From: Candidatus Dormiibacter inghamiae
GTDB taxonomy: Bacteria > Chloroflexota > Dormibacteria > Dormibacterales > Dormibacteraceae
Assembly (NCBI GenBank): GCA_016464825.1
Contig: JAEKNQ010000019.1
Location: forward strand, 186,001 to 250,000
Length of the DNA: 64,000 nt
Direction: 5' to 3'
Numbering within the stretch: the stretch's first letter is position 1; each line of letters begins with the position of its first letter. Under the pieces are notes generated by a model. That model was not told the DNA's origin. It saw nothing but the letters and a program-made list of their open reading frames with translations, and did not search any database. Shown here one piece after another: positions 1-7,369 of the stretch. Made by a program: the position numbers and the translations under genes.

Positions 1-1085
1 TTGTGAAAGTCGCTCACAGTGACGGCGTAGGCCGCCAGCGCCGCTCCCAGCAGTCCGCAGCCAAGCGCTGTTTGCCAGCGGGGCAATCTGAGCCCCAGGG
101 TCTGGGTGACGAGCCCCGCGGTGTAGACGTCGAGATAGTTGGAGAGCAGCTCACCGGCCACCACCAGCAGGAAGAAGAGCAGCGCGAGCCAGGCCGGCGC
201 GTGTTTGCTGATCACTGCCAGAACGCCGCCGTTCGGGTCCGCCGCCAGCTTGGCGTCGATGCCCGGGAGCAGGAGACCCAGTAGGCCGAGCAAGACCATC
301 GGCACGGCGACTCCCACCACCGGCCACCAGGTAAGGCCTGCTGAAGGTGTGTCCGGGCGGAGGTAGCGCGAGTAGTCGCTGGCGAACGGATACCAGGAGG
401 CGACCAGCGCGAAGCAGGTCATGAAGCCGAGCACGAAGGCGCCCGGGTAGGCGGCGCCGGAAACAGTAGGACCGGCGGTGAACTTGAACTGGGGGGCCAG
501 CGCGATGACCAGCACCAGCACGAGACCGCCGAACACCAGCGCTCCCCACTTCTCCAGGACCCTGATCGTGCCGTGACCGTAGATGGCGACCACCACCGAG
601 AGGCCGGCGATGAAGAGCACGAGCGGCAGGGTGAGCTGCTGAGCCAGCTCGCCGATGCCGGCGACCTGGAGCAGCTGAGCGCCAGCTTGGGCCGCGATCA
701 CCGTGTCCACGGCAAACCAGCCGACCGCCAAAAAGAGCGTGAGCAGGGCCGCCAGCTTCATGCCGGCCCGGCCGAAGATGCGCTCGGTGAAGGCGACCTG
801 GGGCAGGCCCGAGCGAGCGCCGCTGTGGCTCAGGAGGCCGAGGAGCACTGCGCCCGAAACGGTGCCCAGCAGGAGGGCGAGAAGGCCATCCCAGACCCCT
901 AGGCCAAAGCTGGCGGTCAGATAGCTGGCAGTGAGGACGCTGACGAAGTCGAAGAAGGCCCCGGCCCAGATGAAGGCCAGATCCCGAGAGCGGCCCCAAC
1001 GCTCTGAGCGTGGGATCGGATCGATGCCGTGTTCCTCGACCTGGAGGAAGCCCTCACGGGCTCCAACTGCTTCGATCGTCGCCAT
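1..1085 (-). CDS. cytX: NCS1-family permease, probable thiamin-precursor (hydroxymethylpyrimidine) importer, CytX-like; 3' end outside window
   Basis: Membrane importer of the NCS1 nucleobase:cation symporter family. The TPP riboswitch directly upstream suggests that the substrate is a thiamin precursor such as hydroxymethylpyrimidine, as in the CytX subgroup; this is inferred from regulation. The frame stays open for 361 codons up to the window edge. Seen: the family N-terminal signature EHGIDPIPRSER (residues 18-29), then about nine or ten hydrophobic segments. The start is ATG at 1085-1083, with GGAGGG five bases upstream; that GGAGGG is also the conserved 3' block of the riboswitch. CytX proteins are near 380 residues, so only a short C-terminal part is missing. 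A purine or cytosine permease under thiamin control is the main alternative. Confidence 0.78.
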   Translation of the reverse strand, partial: MATIEAVGAREGFLQVEEHGIDPIPRSERWGRSRDLAFIWAGAFFDFVSVLTASYLTASFGLGVWDGLLALLLGTVSGAVLLGLLSHSGARSGLPQVAFTERIFGRAGMKLAALLTLFLAVGWFAVDTVIAAQAGAQLLQVAGIGELAQQLTLPLVLFIAGLSVVVAIYGHGTIRVLEKWGALVFGGLVLVLVIALAPQFKFTAGPTVSGAAYPGAFVLGFMTCFALVASWYPFASDYSRYLRPDTPSAGLTWWPVVGVAVPMVLLGLLGLLLPGIDAKLAADPNGGVLAVISKHAPAWLALLFFLLVVAGELLSNYLDVYTAGLVTQTLGLRLPRWQTALGCGLLGAALAAYAVTVSDFH

Positions 1086-1178
1086 CTTTTCCCTCCGCCG
1101 GCATTACCCGGATCAGGTATTGCGGTCGGACCTCTCAGAAGAAGTCCCTCTCAGCCCTGGCGAGCTCCCGCTGGTCGG
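1086..1178 (-). promoter_or_regulatory. TPP (THI-box) riboswitch
   Basis: Read on the minus strand, the leader has the diagnostic blocks in order: a hairpin at 1166-1153 ending in GGGCTGAGA, an optional 8-bp hairpin at 1147-1128, then ACCTGATC, GGGTAATGCC and GGCGGAGGGAAA. These are the conserved thiamin pyrophosphate aptamer elements. The last block contains the ribosome-binding site of the permease and ends at its ATG, so ligand binding would directly hide the translation start. Translational control is therefore more likely than termination, and no terminator hairpin lies between aptamer and gene. Confidence 0.9.
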
Positions 1179-1183
1179 CGCTG

Positions 1184-1211
1184 ATTCTACCGCCGGCCGA
1201 GCGCGCACCAA
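1184..1211 (-). promoter_or_regulatory. Promoter of the riboswitch-permease transcript
   Basis: On the minus strand a TAGAAT -10 (1189-1184) lies 16 bases after a TTGGTG -35-like hexamer (1211-1206). Transcription would begin near 1177, at the 5' edge of the aptamer. It is interleaved with the divergent promoter of the ferredoxin gene. Confidence 0.5.
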
Positions 1212-1217
1212 TAGACT
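1212..1217 (+). promoter_or_regulatory. -10 box of ferredoxin gene (probably leaderless)
   Basis: TAGACT ends seven bases before the GTG start at 1225, and there is no Shine-Dalgarno sequence in between. The transcript would start at or next to the start codon. Confidence 0.45.
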
Positions 1218-1224
1218 GGGCGCC

Positions 1225-1515
1225 GTGACCGAGAAGCTGACTGACAAGCTGTTCAAGAACCGCTATGTGGAAGACAGCGGCCACCCCCACATTGAGATCG
1301 CCAATCAGGACGTCTGCCGGGACAGGTGCTCAGGCAAGTACTGCAACTATTTCTGTCCGGCCGGCGTCTATGAGTGGGACGCAGAGAAGCAGCAGACGAT
1401 CGTCAGCTTCGGCAACTGCATCGAGTGCGGCGCCTGCGCGATCGGCTGTCCCTACGACAACATCCTCTGCCAGACGCCCCGCGGCGGCTATGGGGTGCAG
1501 TTCCAACTCGGTTAG
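1225..1515 (+). CDS. FixX-like 4Fe-4S ferredoxin
   Basis: Small 96-residue electron carrier of the FixX/ETF-ubiquinone-oxidoreductase-associated ferredoxin family (usual length about 95). Seen: the typical NRY start region, CRDRC...CNYFCPAGVYEW, then CIECGACAIGCPYDNI. The CxxCxxxCP pattern supplies ligands for a 4Fe-4S cluster. FixX normally works with FixABC, passing electrons from flavoproteins, but no fixABC genes are next to it. The next gene, 50 bases downstream on the same strand, is a thioredoxin-reductase-type flavoprotein, so the two may exchange electrons (inference). GTG 1225 is chosen because earlier in-frame starts would run through the divergent riboswitch, and because a -10 box lies just upstream. 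Confidence 0.82.
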   Translation: MTEKLTDKLFKNRYVEDSGHPHIEIANQDVCRDRCSGKYCNYFCPAGVYEWDAEKQQTIVSFGNCIECGACAIGCPYDNILCQTPRGGYGVQFQLG

Positions 1516-1565
1516 CCCGGCGGCGCGGAGGGAATCGCTGTCAGGACCGTGTGGTTGGAAAAAGC

Positions 1566-2507
1566 GTGACCGAAGACTTTGACCTCGCCATCGTTGGCGG
1601 CGGCCCGGCAGGCCTCGCCGCCGGCCTCTATGCGGCCCGGATGAACCTGCGCACGGTGCTACTGGATCGCGGCCCGCTGGGCGGTCAGCTCCTCAACACT
1701 GAGCTGATCGAGGACTACCCAGGCTTCGAGTCGATCCTCGGCCATGAGCTGGCAGCCAAGATGGGGGAGCACGCGCGAAAGTTCGGCCTGGATCTGCGCG
1801 AGTTCCAGCAGGTCAGTGAAGTCGATATGGAAGGCGAGCACAAGATTGTCCGCCTGGAGGATGGCGGCGAGGTTCGAGCGCCCGCGTTGATCCTGGCCTC
1901 CGGCGGTCTGCCCCGGAAGCTGGAGGTCCCGGGCGAGGTGGAGTTCGCCGGACGCGGCGTCTCCTACTGCGCGGTCTGTGACGGCGCCTTTTTCAAGGGC
2001 AAGGAGCTGGCAGTGGTGGGCGGCGGCGATGCGGCGCTGGAGGAGGCTGACTTTCTCACCCGCTACGCCTCCAAGGTTTACCTCATCCACCGGCGGTCTG
2101 AATTCCGCGCCCAGCCGGTGCTGCAGGATCGCGCCCGGTCGAATCCCAAGATCGAGTTCATCCTGGATGCTCAGCTGCAGGAGATCGTCGGTGAGGCTCA
2201 GGTGGCCGGGGTGCGCTACCTCCAGAACGGCGAGCGTAAGGAACTGGCAGTCGGCGGCGTCTTCATCTTCGTAGGCTTTCTGCCCAATTCAGATCTGCTG
2301 AGACCGCACGCCGAGCACGATGAGATCGGCTACTTCATCACCAACCGGGATCTGGAAACCTCGATCCCGGGCATCTGGGCGGTGGGCGACGTTCGCGCCC
2401 AGCTCACCAAGCAGATCGCCACAGCAGTGGGTGACGGGACCACCGCCGCCGTCGGCGCGTCACAGTACCTGGACCGCCTGCGGGACCGCGCGACCGCGAC
2501 GGCCTGA
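1566..2507 (+). CDS. trxB: Thioredoxin reductase (NADPH-dependent FAD disulfide reductase)
   Basis: 313-residue flavoprotein, the normal size for low-molecular-weight thioredoxin reductase, which moves electrons from NADPH through FAD to a redox disulfide and then to thioredoxin. Seen: FAD-binding GGGPAG (residues 11-16), redox centre CAVC (135-138), NADPH-binding GGGDAA (152-157), and a C-terminal FAD motif IWAVGDVR. The intact CxxC argues against the ferredoxin-NADP reductase branch of the fold, although the adjacent ferredoxin makes that function worth considering. GTG 1566 (VTEDFDL) fits homologues; GTG 1551, five codons earlier, is possible. No thioredoxin gene is adjacent. Confidence 0.85.
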   Translation: MTEDFDLAIVGGGPAGLAAGLYAARMNLRTVLLDRGPLGGQLLNTELIEDYPGFESILGHELAAKMGEHARKFGLDLREFQQVSEVDMEGEHKIVRLEDGGEVRAPALILASGGLPRKLEVPGEVEFAGRGVSYCAVCDGAFFKGKELAVVGGGDAALEEADFLTRYASKVYLIHRRSEFRAQPVLQDRARSNPKIEFILDAQLQEIVGEAQVAGVRYLQNGERKELAVGGVFIFVGFLPNSDLLRPHAEHDEIGYFITNRDLETSIPGIWAVGDVRAQLTKQIATAVGDGTTAAVGASQYLDRLRDRATATA

Positions 2508-2543
2508 GCGGTCCTTCGCCGGCGCCAGTTGGCGAGAGCCGGG

Positions 2544-4073
2544 TCAGGGGACGACGTCCACCCAGACCAGTGCACGGGGCAGGGACAGTTTGCTGCCATC
2601 GGCGAGCTTGAAGTCCAGCGGTGCCTTTCGGGCGGTGGAGGACCAGGTGCCTGTCGCCTTCTTGCCCAGGCTGTAGAACTCCGCCTGGCCGGAGGCGTCC
2701 AGGTCGTAGTCAAGGCCCGGCGCTCCATTCACGTCCTCGACGATGCTGGTGACGCTGACCTTGGTGTGCAGGACTATCACCATCTGGATTCGGAGCGGCT
2801 AGCCGAGCGCCGCGTCCGCCACGCGGTGTCCATCCTCGGTCTTGCTGTAGGTAGCGGTGTCGGGGTCGTACCCGTAGACGGAGCGGTGCAGCGGCGCTGT
2901 CGCCCCGCGCGCATCATCGCCGTTGAAGGCACTGGCGCCAAGTGCCGGCTGGTTGGGAGCCAGTCCCTGGGCCCCCTCGGCCGCCTGCACCTTCTCAACG
3001 CTGATGAAAAGGTTGTTGGGCGGAAAACGCGAATTCGTCCTGTGAAACCAGCCGGGCGTGTCGTCGGAGACGTAAGGCACAGGATCCTTCTGAAAGACGC
3101 GGAAGGAGCCTTTGGAAAGACCGCTGAAGAAGAGTAATGCGCCGTAGTGCCTGGCCAGCTTGAAGGAGATGAGGCGTCCGCTGCGGACTGGGCCCACCTC
3201 GTCAGGCACCTTGCTGAACAGGGCGCTTAAGCGTGTGATGTTTCCCTCCGCCACCGACTCGAAGACCAGGTTGGCTGCCTGCAAGCCCGACTGATCTCTG
3301 GCGCTGGGATCGTTGGGCACCTGGATCAGCGCGGGCCCGGCCAGGTCGGTGGTGTGGGCGGAGAGGTGGTAGACGACGGCTGTCCGGAGGTCCCAGCGGC
3401 TGAGCGGCCGGTGCTTCTGATCCTGGGCTCCCGCCTGGATGGCAAGCTCCACAAAGCCCGCTTTGAGCTCGCCGGCCGGGATGATGGCGGTCAGCTGATC
3501 GCTGGCCCAATCGAGTGAGAGGGCTGAGCCGTTGGCCGTGAGAAGCACGCTCGGCCCCTCCATCGGCGAGTTGAAGCGCAGCTGCAGGGGCGTGCCCAAC
3601 GGAATCTCACCGCCGTCCGCCAGCTGAGCCTCGCCGGCAGTGAGAGCGACCACCCGCGCCACCAAGGTCGTCCGAAAGTGCCAGCTGCGAGCGTTTACGG
3701 GGTGACCACCTGCATCACGCTGGGGAGCCAGGGTAACCGTGTAAGTCGTCAGATCCGCCCAGGGCTGCACGGGAGTAATGGTGAATTGGCGACCGTCTGG
3801 GGCCACGCTGAGTCCGGCTTCAACGGCTGGGCTGACTGTGACGCCCTTCTCCAGCGTGGCTGATTGGAGCGGCCGGCTGGCCTGGAAGGTCAGCTTCTGG
3901 TCGAGAGGCACCTCGCTCTGGCCGTCACGGAGGTTCAGCCAGACGGTGGTCGGGATGGTGTCAGGCTGGTGGGCTTGCAACCAGAGGTAACCTCCGCCTC
4001 CGGCCCCCAGCAGCACGACCAGGCCGACAGCCAGCGCCTGGCGGGATATGAGAAGAGTGGTCAGCGCTCCCAT
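2544..4073 (-). pseudogene. DUF3048 (YerB-type) secreted protein interrupted by one in-frame TAG
   Basis: Membrane-anchored extracytoplasmic protein of the DUF3048 family; molecular role unknown. The frame runs from ATG 4073. Residues 10-30 form one hydrophobic anchor. Two SbsA-like Ig domains follow (about 42-115 and 140-215), then the DUF3048 N-terminal domain (about 235-395, with PVRSGR). A TAG at 2801-2799 stops translation after residue 424. The same frame continues without another stop to 2544 and encodes the missing DUF3048 C-terminal domain, including VEDVNGAPGLDY and the closing VWVDVVP. One base change from AAG or CAG explains it. It could be a recent nonsense mutation, an assembly error or readthrough. 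The start overlaps the DUF971 gene by 13 bases. Confidence 0.8.
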
Positions 4074-4405
4074 CGCCGGGCCGAAGTATGACTGGGGTCG
4101 GCCAGCGAGCGAAGGTGCCGGAACGTGTAGATCCCAGTCGCGTGGCCGCTGCCGAAGCCGAGCTGCAGCGCGTAGTGGCCGACCAGCTCCACGCTGGTCA
4201 GCCGCACCTCATCTGCGGGCAGGTCCTGGATCCGGTCGAGACGACCGGGGAGTCCGGCCTCGCCCCGGCACTCGGCACAGGGGCAGGCCCAGCGCAGTGT
4301 CGCACCGGCGTAGGCGTTGCGGCTCCCGTCTTCCCAAGTGATTTCGAGCCGGTTGTCAGCCCGGATCAGATCGACGCTGACGGGATACGGATCAGGCGAG
4401 TTCAC
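4061..4405 (-). CDS. DUF971 (GBBH-like N-terminal domain) protein
   Basis: 114-residue stand-alone DUF971 protein. Seen: the family signature of an early ITWEDGS strand, LRWACPCAECRGE with three cysteines, and the closing GHATGIYTFRHLRSL. The fold is the N-terminal domain of gamma-butyrobetaine hydroxylase, which binds zinc. Free-standing copies often lie beside Mrp/ApbC ATPases, as here: the mrp stop is 17 bases upstream. A role in iron-sulfur metabolism is therefore plausible but inferred. Its 3' end overlaps the start of the DUF3048 gene, so the three genes form one operon. Confidence 0.8.
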   Translation of the reverse strand: MNSPDPYPVSVDLIRADNRLEITWEDGSRNAYAGATLRWACPCAECRGEAGLPGRLDRIQDLPADEVRLTSVELVGHYALQLGFGSGHATGIYTFRHLRSLADPSHTSARRWER

Positions 4406-4422
4406 GCCCAGGAGCCCTAGAA

Positions 4423-5529
4423 CTAGCGGACGTTGAGGACCGGCAGCTTGCGGAAGGACTGAACCGAGGTCCGGGCGGCGATCTGGGAGGCCATCGCGCT
4501 GAAAGCTCGGGCACCCGCCGAATCCGGCTGGGCGACCACTATCGGAGCGCCGCGGTCGGCCTCCTCACGGATCTGGCTGTCCAGTGGGATGGAGCCGAGA
4601 TAGGGCACGCTCAAGCGCTCGGCCGCCCTCTCGGCGCCGCCGTGACCGAAGGGGTGATGCTCATGGCCGCAGCTGGGGCAGACGTACCAGCTCATGTTTT
4701 CGATCAGGCCGAGGGGGGCCACGTTGAGCGTGCGGAACATCTGCAGCGCCTTCACGGCTATGTCGAGAGCCAGGTCCTGCGGTGTCGCCACTATGGCGAC
4801 TCCACTCAGGGGGACGCGCTGCGCCACAGTGAGAGAGGCATCGCCCGTTCCTGGGGGGAGGTCGATGATCAGGTAGTCGAGCTGGCCCCAGTGCACATCG
4901 GACATGAACTGCTCGATGGCGCGGGAGACCATGGGACCGCGCCAGACCATCGCCTTGTCCGACCCCGCGAGCACGCCCATCGACATCAGCTTCAGCCCCC
5001 ACGCCTCGAGTGGCTTCAGCTTTTGCTGCATTTCTCCGTCGGGCCCCACAACCTGCACTAGTTGGGGCTGCTCCAAGGCGCCGGTCAGCCCGGGAACCGA
5101 GGGACCGTAAATGTCCGCGTCCAGCAGACCCACCGCAGCGCCGGACTTGGCCAGGGCCGCGGCCAGGTTGACAGCGACTGTTGACTTGCCGACTCCGCCC
5201 TTTCCGCTCGCCACAGCAATCGTCTGCTTCACGCCCGGCAGGAGCTGCTGCCCCTGCCGGTCCCGAACCGGGGAGCGTACGTTGGCGGTCATCTTGACGC
5301 CGACTCCTGACACGCCCGGCAGAGCGCCGACTCGTTCTTCAGCCATGGTCTTGAAGCGGTCGCGCACCGGGCAGGCGGGGGTGGTGAGCTCAAAGACGAA
5401 GTCGACCCGACCTGAGTCCTGGATCCGGAGATCCTTGATCATCCCCAGCGTCACCACGTCCCGACCGAGATCCGGGTCGATGATGGTGGCTAGAGCTGAT
5501 AGGACCTGTTGCTGGCTGGGGATGGGCAT
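4423..5529 (-). CDS. mrp: Mrp/ApbC-family iron-sulfur cluster carrier ATPase
   Basis: 368-residue cytoplasmic P-loop ATPase that holds and transfers 4Fe-4S clusters to target proteins. Seen: an N-terminal MIP18/DUF59 domain (about 5-85, with CPVRD), deviant Walker A GKGGVGKS (109-116), switch motif DADIYGPS, and the cluster-binding CPSC near residue 280 followed by HEHHPFG. The length is typical. It is the first gene of an operon with the DUF971 and DUF3048 genes. A TACAAT -10 (5545-5540) lies ten bases before the ATG with no ribosome-binding site, suggesting a near-leaderless transcript. Confidence 0.9.
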   Translation of the reverse strand: MPIPSQQQVLSALATIIDPDLGRDVVTLGMIKDLRIQDSGRVDFVFELTTPACPVRDRFKTMAEERVGALPGVSGVGVKMTANVRSPVRDRQGQQLLPGVKQTIAVASGKGGVGKSTVAVNLAAALAKSGAAVGLLDADIYGPSVPGLTGALEQPQLVQVVGPDGEMQQKLKPLEAWGLKLMSMGVLAGSDKAMVWRGPMVSRAIEQFMSDVHWGQLDYLIIDLPPGTGDASLTVAQRVPLSGVAIVATPQDLALDIAVKALQMFRTLNVAPLGLIENMSWYVCPSCGHEHHPFGHGGAERAAERLSVPYLGSIPLDSQIREEADRGAPIVVAQPDSAGARAFSAMASQIAARTSVQSFRKLPVLNVR

Positions 5530-5539
5530 ACGGCTCTCG

Positions 5540-5545
5540 ATTGTA
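5540..5545 (-). promoter_or_regulatory. -10 box of mrp operon
   Basis: TACAAT on the minus strand, ten bases before the mrp ATG. No convincing -35 hexamer is visible at 17-18 bases. Confidence 0.4.
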
Positions 5546-5610
5546 GGAAGAGCCTATCAGGTGGCCGCCGCGGTTGCCTCCTGAGCAGCCGTGTCCGAAC
5601 CAGTCTGCGG

Positions 5611-6078
5611 TCAGGCGAGCTTGACCACTTTCCGCGTCAGCTCAGCGGCGCCGGCCCGCAGAGTGAGGATGCCCAGCGTGCGCTCATGGCTGAAGCTGGC
5701 GGTGGGGGTGGCGACGTTGATGAAGCGGGTGCGCCCTGCCACCTCGTCTCGCCAGCGGTGAGTATGGCCGTGGATGACTATGTCACACTCCTCCACCCAG
5801 GCATCACCAGGCTTGGGCGGACGGTGCACCATGCCGAGCTCCAGTCCTTCCAGGTGGCGCCTGACGATCATTGGAAAACGCGGATCGTCGGGGGCGTTGC
5901 CGTTCACCACTTCTAGAGGCTTGCCGAGCGCACGCAGACCTTCGAGGACCCGCTCCTCCTGCCAATCACCGACATGCCAGATCTCGTCAACGTCCTGAAA
6001 CTGCTTGGCGACGAAGCCGAGCAGCCGACCGACGCTGTACCTTCCCTGGGTGTCCCCGATCAGCCCTAAGCGGACCAT
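5611..6078 (-). CDS. YfcE/MJ0936-type metallophosphoesterase
   Basis: 155-residue calcineurin-like phosphodiesterase of the small YfcE family. Seen: metal-binding GLIGDTQG near the start (D and G of the D-x-H position, with Q instead of H), HVGDW, NGNAPDD, and HGHTHR near the C-terminus. The usual DxH motif reads DTQ here, so one metal ligand is changed. ATG 6078 is the natural start because MVRLGLIGD matches homologues, and a TAAGCT -10-like box lies eight bases upstream. The start codon overlaps the start codon of the divergent uracil-DNA glycosylase gene. Confidence 0.8.
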   Translation of the reverse strand: MVRLGLIGDTQGRYSVGRLLGFVAKQFQDVDEIWHVGDWQEERVLEGLRALGKPLEVVNGNAPDDPRFPMIVRRHLEGLELGMVHRPPKPGDAWVEECDIVIHGHTHRWRDEVAGRTRFINVATPTASFSHERTLGILTLRAGAAELTRKVVKLA

Positions 6079-6679
6079 GACTGACGAGCTTAGCGATCTC
6101 CAGGCTGCCTGCTCGAGCTGCCGGATCTGCGCCGAGCAGGGCCTCATTGCCGAAGCGAAACCAATTTTCGAGGGCCGGCGCGACGCGAACTTCTTGCTCA
6201 TCGGGCAGGCGCCGGGCCCTGTGGAACACGGTCTGCGTCGACCCTTCATGGGTCGCGCCGGCCGGCAGCTGGAGCGTTGGATGCTGCGCGCCGGCTTCAG
6301 GTCCGGCGACGACTTCCGCCGGCATACCTACATCGCCGCCATGATGCGCTGCTTCCCTGGCCGCAACGCCTCCGGCAGCGGCGACCGGCCACCTACCGCG
6401 GCGGCCATGCGCAACTGCTCCCACTGGCTCGAGGGGGAGCTGAGGCTCGTGCAGCCCAAGGCGGTGCTCTTGGTGGGGCAGCTGGCGGCAGCTCGTTTTC
6501 TCGGGCCCGCGCCACTGGAAGAGAGAGTCGGACAGGCGTTTGGCTCCAATCCTGTGCTGCTCCCGCTGCCGCATCCGTCGGGAACCTCGCGCTGGCTGAA
6601 CGACCCTGCCAACCGCGAGCGTCTGACAAGAGCGCTCGACACGCTCTCCGGCTTGCGGGAGCGCTGGATCGGCGGCTGA
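6077..6679 (+). CDS. Uracil-DNA glycosylase, family 4-like (Fe-S)
   Basis: 200-residue DNA repair enzyme that removes uracil from DNA. Seen: N-terminal cysteines 12, 15 and 18, motif A GQAPGPVEHGLRRPFMGRAG (43-62), cysteines 92 and 114 completing a 4Fe-4S site, and motif B LPHPSGTSRW near residue 161. GQAPG has Gln where family 4 usually has Glu. ATG 6077 is preferred: earlier in-frame codons overlap the metallophosphoesterase gene and add residues unlike the family. It overlaps rsmE by one base (TGATG), so the two are probably co-translated. Confidence 0.85.
   Translation: MTDELSDLQAACSSCRICAEQGLIAEAKPIFEGRRDANFLLIGQAPGPVEHGLRRPFMGRAGRQLERWMLRAGFRSGDDFRRHTYIAAMMRCFPGRNASGSGDRPPTAAAMRNCSHWLEGELRLVQPKAVLLVGQLAAARFLGPAPLEERVGQAFGSNPVLLPLPHPSGTSRWLNDPANRERLTRALDTLSGLRERWIGG
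6087..6092 (-). promoter_or_regulatory. -10 box of metallophosphoesterase gene
   Basis: TAAGCT on the minus strand, eight bases before the ATG at 6078. It lies inside the first codons of the divergent glycosylase gene. Confidence 0.35.
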
Positions 6680-7332
6680 TGCCCCACTTCTTTGCGGAGC
6701 GCGACGGCGACCAAGTGAGCATCAGCGGAGCCGACGCTCGACACTTGGCAACCTCGCTTCGCGCCCGCCCCGGCCAGGTGATCGCAGTGGTAGAGCCTGT
6801 GGGGCGCCTGCTTCAAGTCCGTCTTCAAACGGTCGCTTCAACCGTGGTGACCGGTCGGGTGGAGGAGGAGCGGCCGCACCGACCGGAGCCCGAGCGGGGC
6901 ATCACTCTCGCCATCGCGCTGCTGCCGGCCGGCAGCCTTGACCTTGTGCTGTCTCGCTGCACCGAGGCGGGGGCGAACGCCTTCCGCCTCGTCGCCGCGT
7001 CGAGGAGCGTGGCGCGGGGCGGCCGGCCGGAGCGCTGGTCGGCGATCTGTCGCGAAGCGGCCATGCTGGCGGGCCGGCTCCGGGTGCCGGAGGTGAGCGC
7101 ACCCGTCCGCCTCGCCGCCGCCTGGCGGGAAGCTGCCGACCCCTACCTGCTCGACATGTCGGGTGAACCGATGCGCGGCCTACCAGACGGCGCTACGCTC
7201 TTCATCGGACCGGAGGGCGGTTGGGCCCCGGAAGAGCGGAAGCTGGCCGCCGCCCGCACGCTGTCGCTGGGCCCGCGCAACCTCAGAGCGGACACGGCGG
7301 CCGTGGTCGGCCTGACGCTGGCCCTGAGTTGA
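6679..7332 (+). CDS. rsmE: 16S rRNA m3U1498 methyltransferase RsmE
   Basis: 217-residue SPOUT-fold methyltransferase that methylates N3 of U1498 in 16S rRNA. Seen: an N-terminal PUA-like part starting PHFFAE and HLATSLRARPGQ, the RSV substrate region, then the knot motifs LFIGPEGGWAPEE and LGPRNLRADTA. The length is slightly below the usual 235-245. The last motif is ILRADTA-like (usual LRxETA). It starts inside the stop of the glycosylase gene, indicating an operon. Confidence 0.88.
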   Translation: MPHFFAERDGDQVSISGADARHLATSLRARPGQVIAVVEPVGRLLQVRLQTVASTVVTGRVEEERPHRPEPERGITLAIALLPAGSLDLVLSRCTEAGANAFRLVAASRSVARGGRPERWSAICREAAMLAGRLRVPEVSAPVRLAAAWREAADPYLLDMSGEPMRGLPDGATLFIGPEGGWAPEERKLAAARTLSLGPRNLRADTAAVVGLTLALS

Positions 7333-7345
7333 GCCGCAGCCGGGG

Positions 7346-7366
7346 CGGCCACGACCAGTGTGGCCG
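7346..7366. terminator. Hairpin between convergent genes
   Basis: CGGCCAC (7346-7352) pairs with GTGGCCG (7360-7366) across a seven-base loop, exactly between the stops of rsmE and the beta-lactamase-fold gene. There is no T-tract on either strand, so termination is only plausible. Confidence 0.35.
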
Positions 7367-7369
7367 GCG

